From Oxalobacteraceae sp. CFBP 13730 (lineage in GTDB: Bacteria; Pseudomonadota; Gammaproteobacteria; Burkholderiales; Burkholderiaceae_D): a stretch of DNA of 64,000 nt. Each line of letters begins with the position of its first letter. Positions within the stretch are counted from its first letter, which is position 1. The notes below the pieces were generated by a model. The model did not search any database. It was not told the DNA's origin and saw nothing but the letters and a program-made list of their open reading frames with translations. This document shows, piece by piece, positions 63,139 through 64,000 of the stretch. The position numbers and the translations under genes are program-made. The stretch spans positions 1,178,001 to 1,242,000 of the forward strand of contig JACYUQ010000002.1 of NCBI GenBank assembly GCA_014841835.1, written 5' to 3'.

Positions 63139-64000
63139 TCAGCCAGGAATCCGGTTGACGAGCGGCTCGCCGCGCTCGAATGCGCTGATGCTGTCGATGG
63201 TCGTGCGCATGATCTGGCCGATCGCTTCGACCGTGAAGAACGCCTGGTGGCCGGTGACGATCACGTTCGGGAACGACACCAGGCGCTGGATCACGTCGTC
63301 CAGAATGACCGTTGACGACAGGTCCTGGAAGAACAGGCTCGCTTCCTGTTCGTAGACGTCGATCGCCAGCCCGCCCAGCTGGCCGGTCTTGAGCGCCGTC
63401 ACCACGGCGTCGGTATCGACCAGCCCACCGCGGCTGGTGTTGATCAGGACGCAGCCACGCTTGACGCGCGCCAGAGCGGCCGCATCGACGATGTGGTGCG
63501 TCGTATCGAGCAGCGGGCAATGGAGCGAGACGACATCGCTGCAGGCGAGCAGCTCGTCCACGCTGGCATAGCGGCCGCCGAGCGCCTCGAATGCCGGCGT
63601 CGGATACAGGTCATGGCCCACGAGCGTACAGCCGAACCCGGCCATGATACGGGCGAAGATCAGCCCGATCTTGCCGGTGCCGATCACGCCGACCGTCTTG
63701 CCGTGCAGGTCAAACCCCATCAGGCCGTCGAGATCGAAGTTGCCTTCCCGCGTGCGCACGCTGGCGCGCGCAATCTTGCGGTTCACGGCCAGCAACAGGC
63801 CGACCGCAAATTCGGCGACCGAGTTCGGCGAATAGTCGGTGACGCGCACGATCTCGATACCGAGCCGACGTGCGGCCGCAGCATCGATGTGGTTGTAACC
63901 GGTCGAGCGCGTGGCCACCAGGCGTGTGCCCTGGCGCGCCAGGATATCCAGCACGCCCGCATCGACGGTGTCGTTGACGAACACGCACACGGCAACACAC
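63139..64000 (-). CDS. ldhA: D-lactate dehydrogenase (5' truncated at window edge)
   Basis: About 287 codons visible; some 40-45 N-terminal residues lie beyond 64000. NAD-binding GKTVGVIGTGKIGLIFARIM, substrate Arg in INTSRGGLVDTDAV, Glu in IDVYEQEASLFFQD, catalytic His in VTGHQAFFT. The FFQD...DDVIQRL run is typical of E. coli-type LdhA. Reduces pyruvate to D-lactate with NADH. Confidence 0.9.
   Translation of the reverse strand, partial: CVAVCVFVNDTVDAGVLDILARQGTRLVATRSTGYNHIDAAAARRLGIEIVRVTDYSPNSVAEFAVGLLLAVNRKIARASVRTREGNFDLDGLMGFDLHGKTVGVIGTGKIGLIFARIMAGFGCTLVGHDLYPTPAFEALGGRYASVDELLACSDVVSLHCPLLDTTHHIVDAAALARVKRGCVLINTSRGGLVDTDAVVTALKTGQLGGLAIDVYEQEASLFFQDLSSTVILDDVIQRLVSFPNVIVTGHQAFFTVEAIGQIMRTTIDSISAFERGEPLVNRIPG

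Overview
The window looks like a contiguous piece of a high-GC betaproteobacterial chromosome, most likely Oxalobacteraceae and close to Massilia or Telluria. The lineage is inferred from gene content and order. EF-P has Arg32 and sits beside its rhamnosyltransferase EarP. flhDC is followed by motAB and a complete che operon. The order metG, FabMG-type reductase, DUF3460, scpA, panC and the order dapC-dapD-pilU-yffB-dapE-prmB are typical of Burkholderiales. I saw no insertion sequence, prophage, CRISPR array or restriction system. Both edges cut genes: a Ser/Thr kinase tail on the left and a D-lactate dehydrogenase on the right.

Layout. 1-3.0 kb: kinase C-terminus with a PEGA domain, a T6SS-type lipoprotein, and a Tat-exported amidase. 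3.2-7.0 kb: ilvD, a bidirectional terminator, then efp and earP. 7.3-10.6 kb: an unusual three-gene cassette, made of a Gln-rich protein with three glycine-rich repeats, a free-standing protein resembling an I9 subtilisin propeptide, and a subtilase. 10.6-11.7 kb: six tRNA genes (4 Glu, 2 Ala) on the minus strand. 11.7-18.2 kb: gltX, an alpha-oxoamine-synthase-like protein lacking the PLP lysine, apbC, metG. 18.3-21.7 kb: FabMG-type reductase, DUF3460, scpA, panC.

21.7-35.3 kb is a motility and chemotaxis block, all on the minus strand. In transcription order it runs flhD, flhC, a methyltransferase, motA, motB, a DxxxQ (CheZ-like) protein, a CheY-like protein, cheA, cheW, cheR, cheD, cheB, cheY, cheZ, an EAL/HDOD protein and a lone receiver. 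No chemoreceptor gene lies inside it. Upstream of flhD are three direct repeats that read as three tandem sigma-28 (FliA-type) promoters aimed at flhDC.

35.4-46.6 kb: a mixed set (acyltransferase, small hydrolase, GFA protein, htpG, RidA, aminotransferase, REC-PAS-GGDEF protein, glpD, AraC regulator, YoaK). 46.7-54.6 kb: the lysine/DAP branch with pilU, yffB, prmB and an ABC-F ATPase. 54.7-57.2 kb: an orphan CheW-like protein and a FapA-family protein. 57.4-60.1 kb: a small exported protein divergent from ompR-envZ, with OmpR-type tandem half-sites between them. 60.1-64 kb: a hydroxyaspartate ammonia-lyase, an S41-like peptidase, a small membrane protein and ldhA (partial).

Most assignments rest on recognising conserved family sequences by eye; no database search was run.
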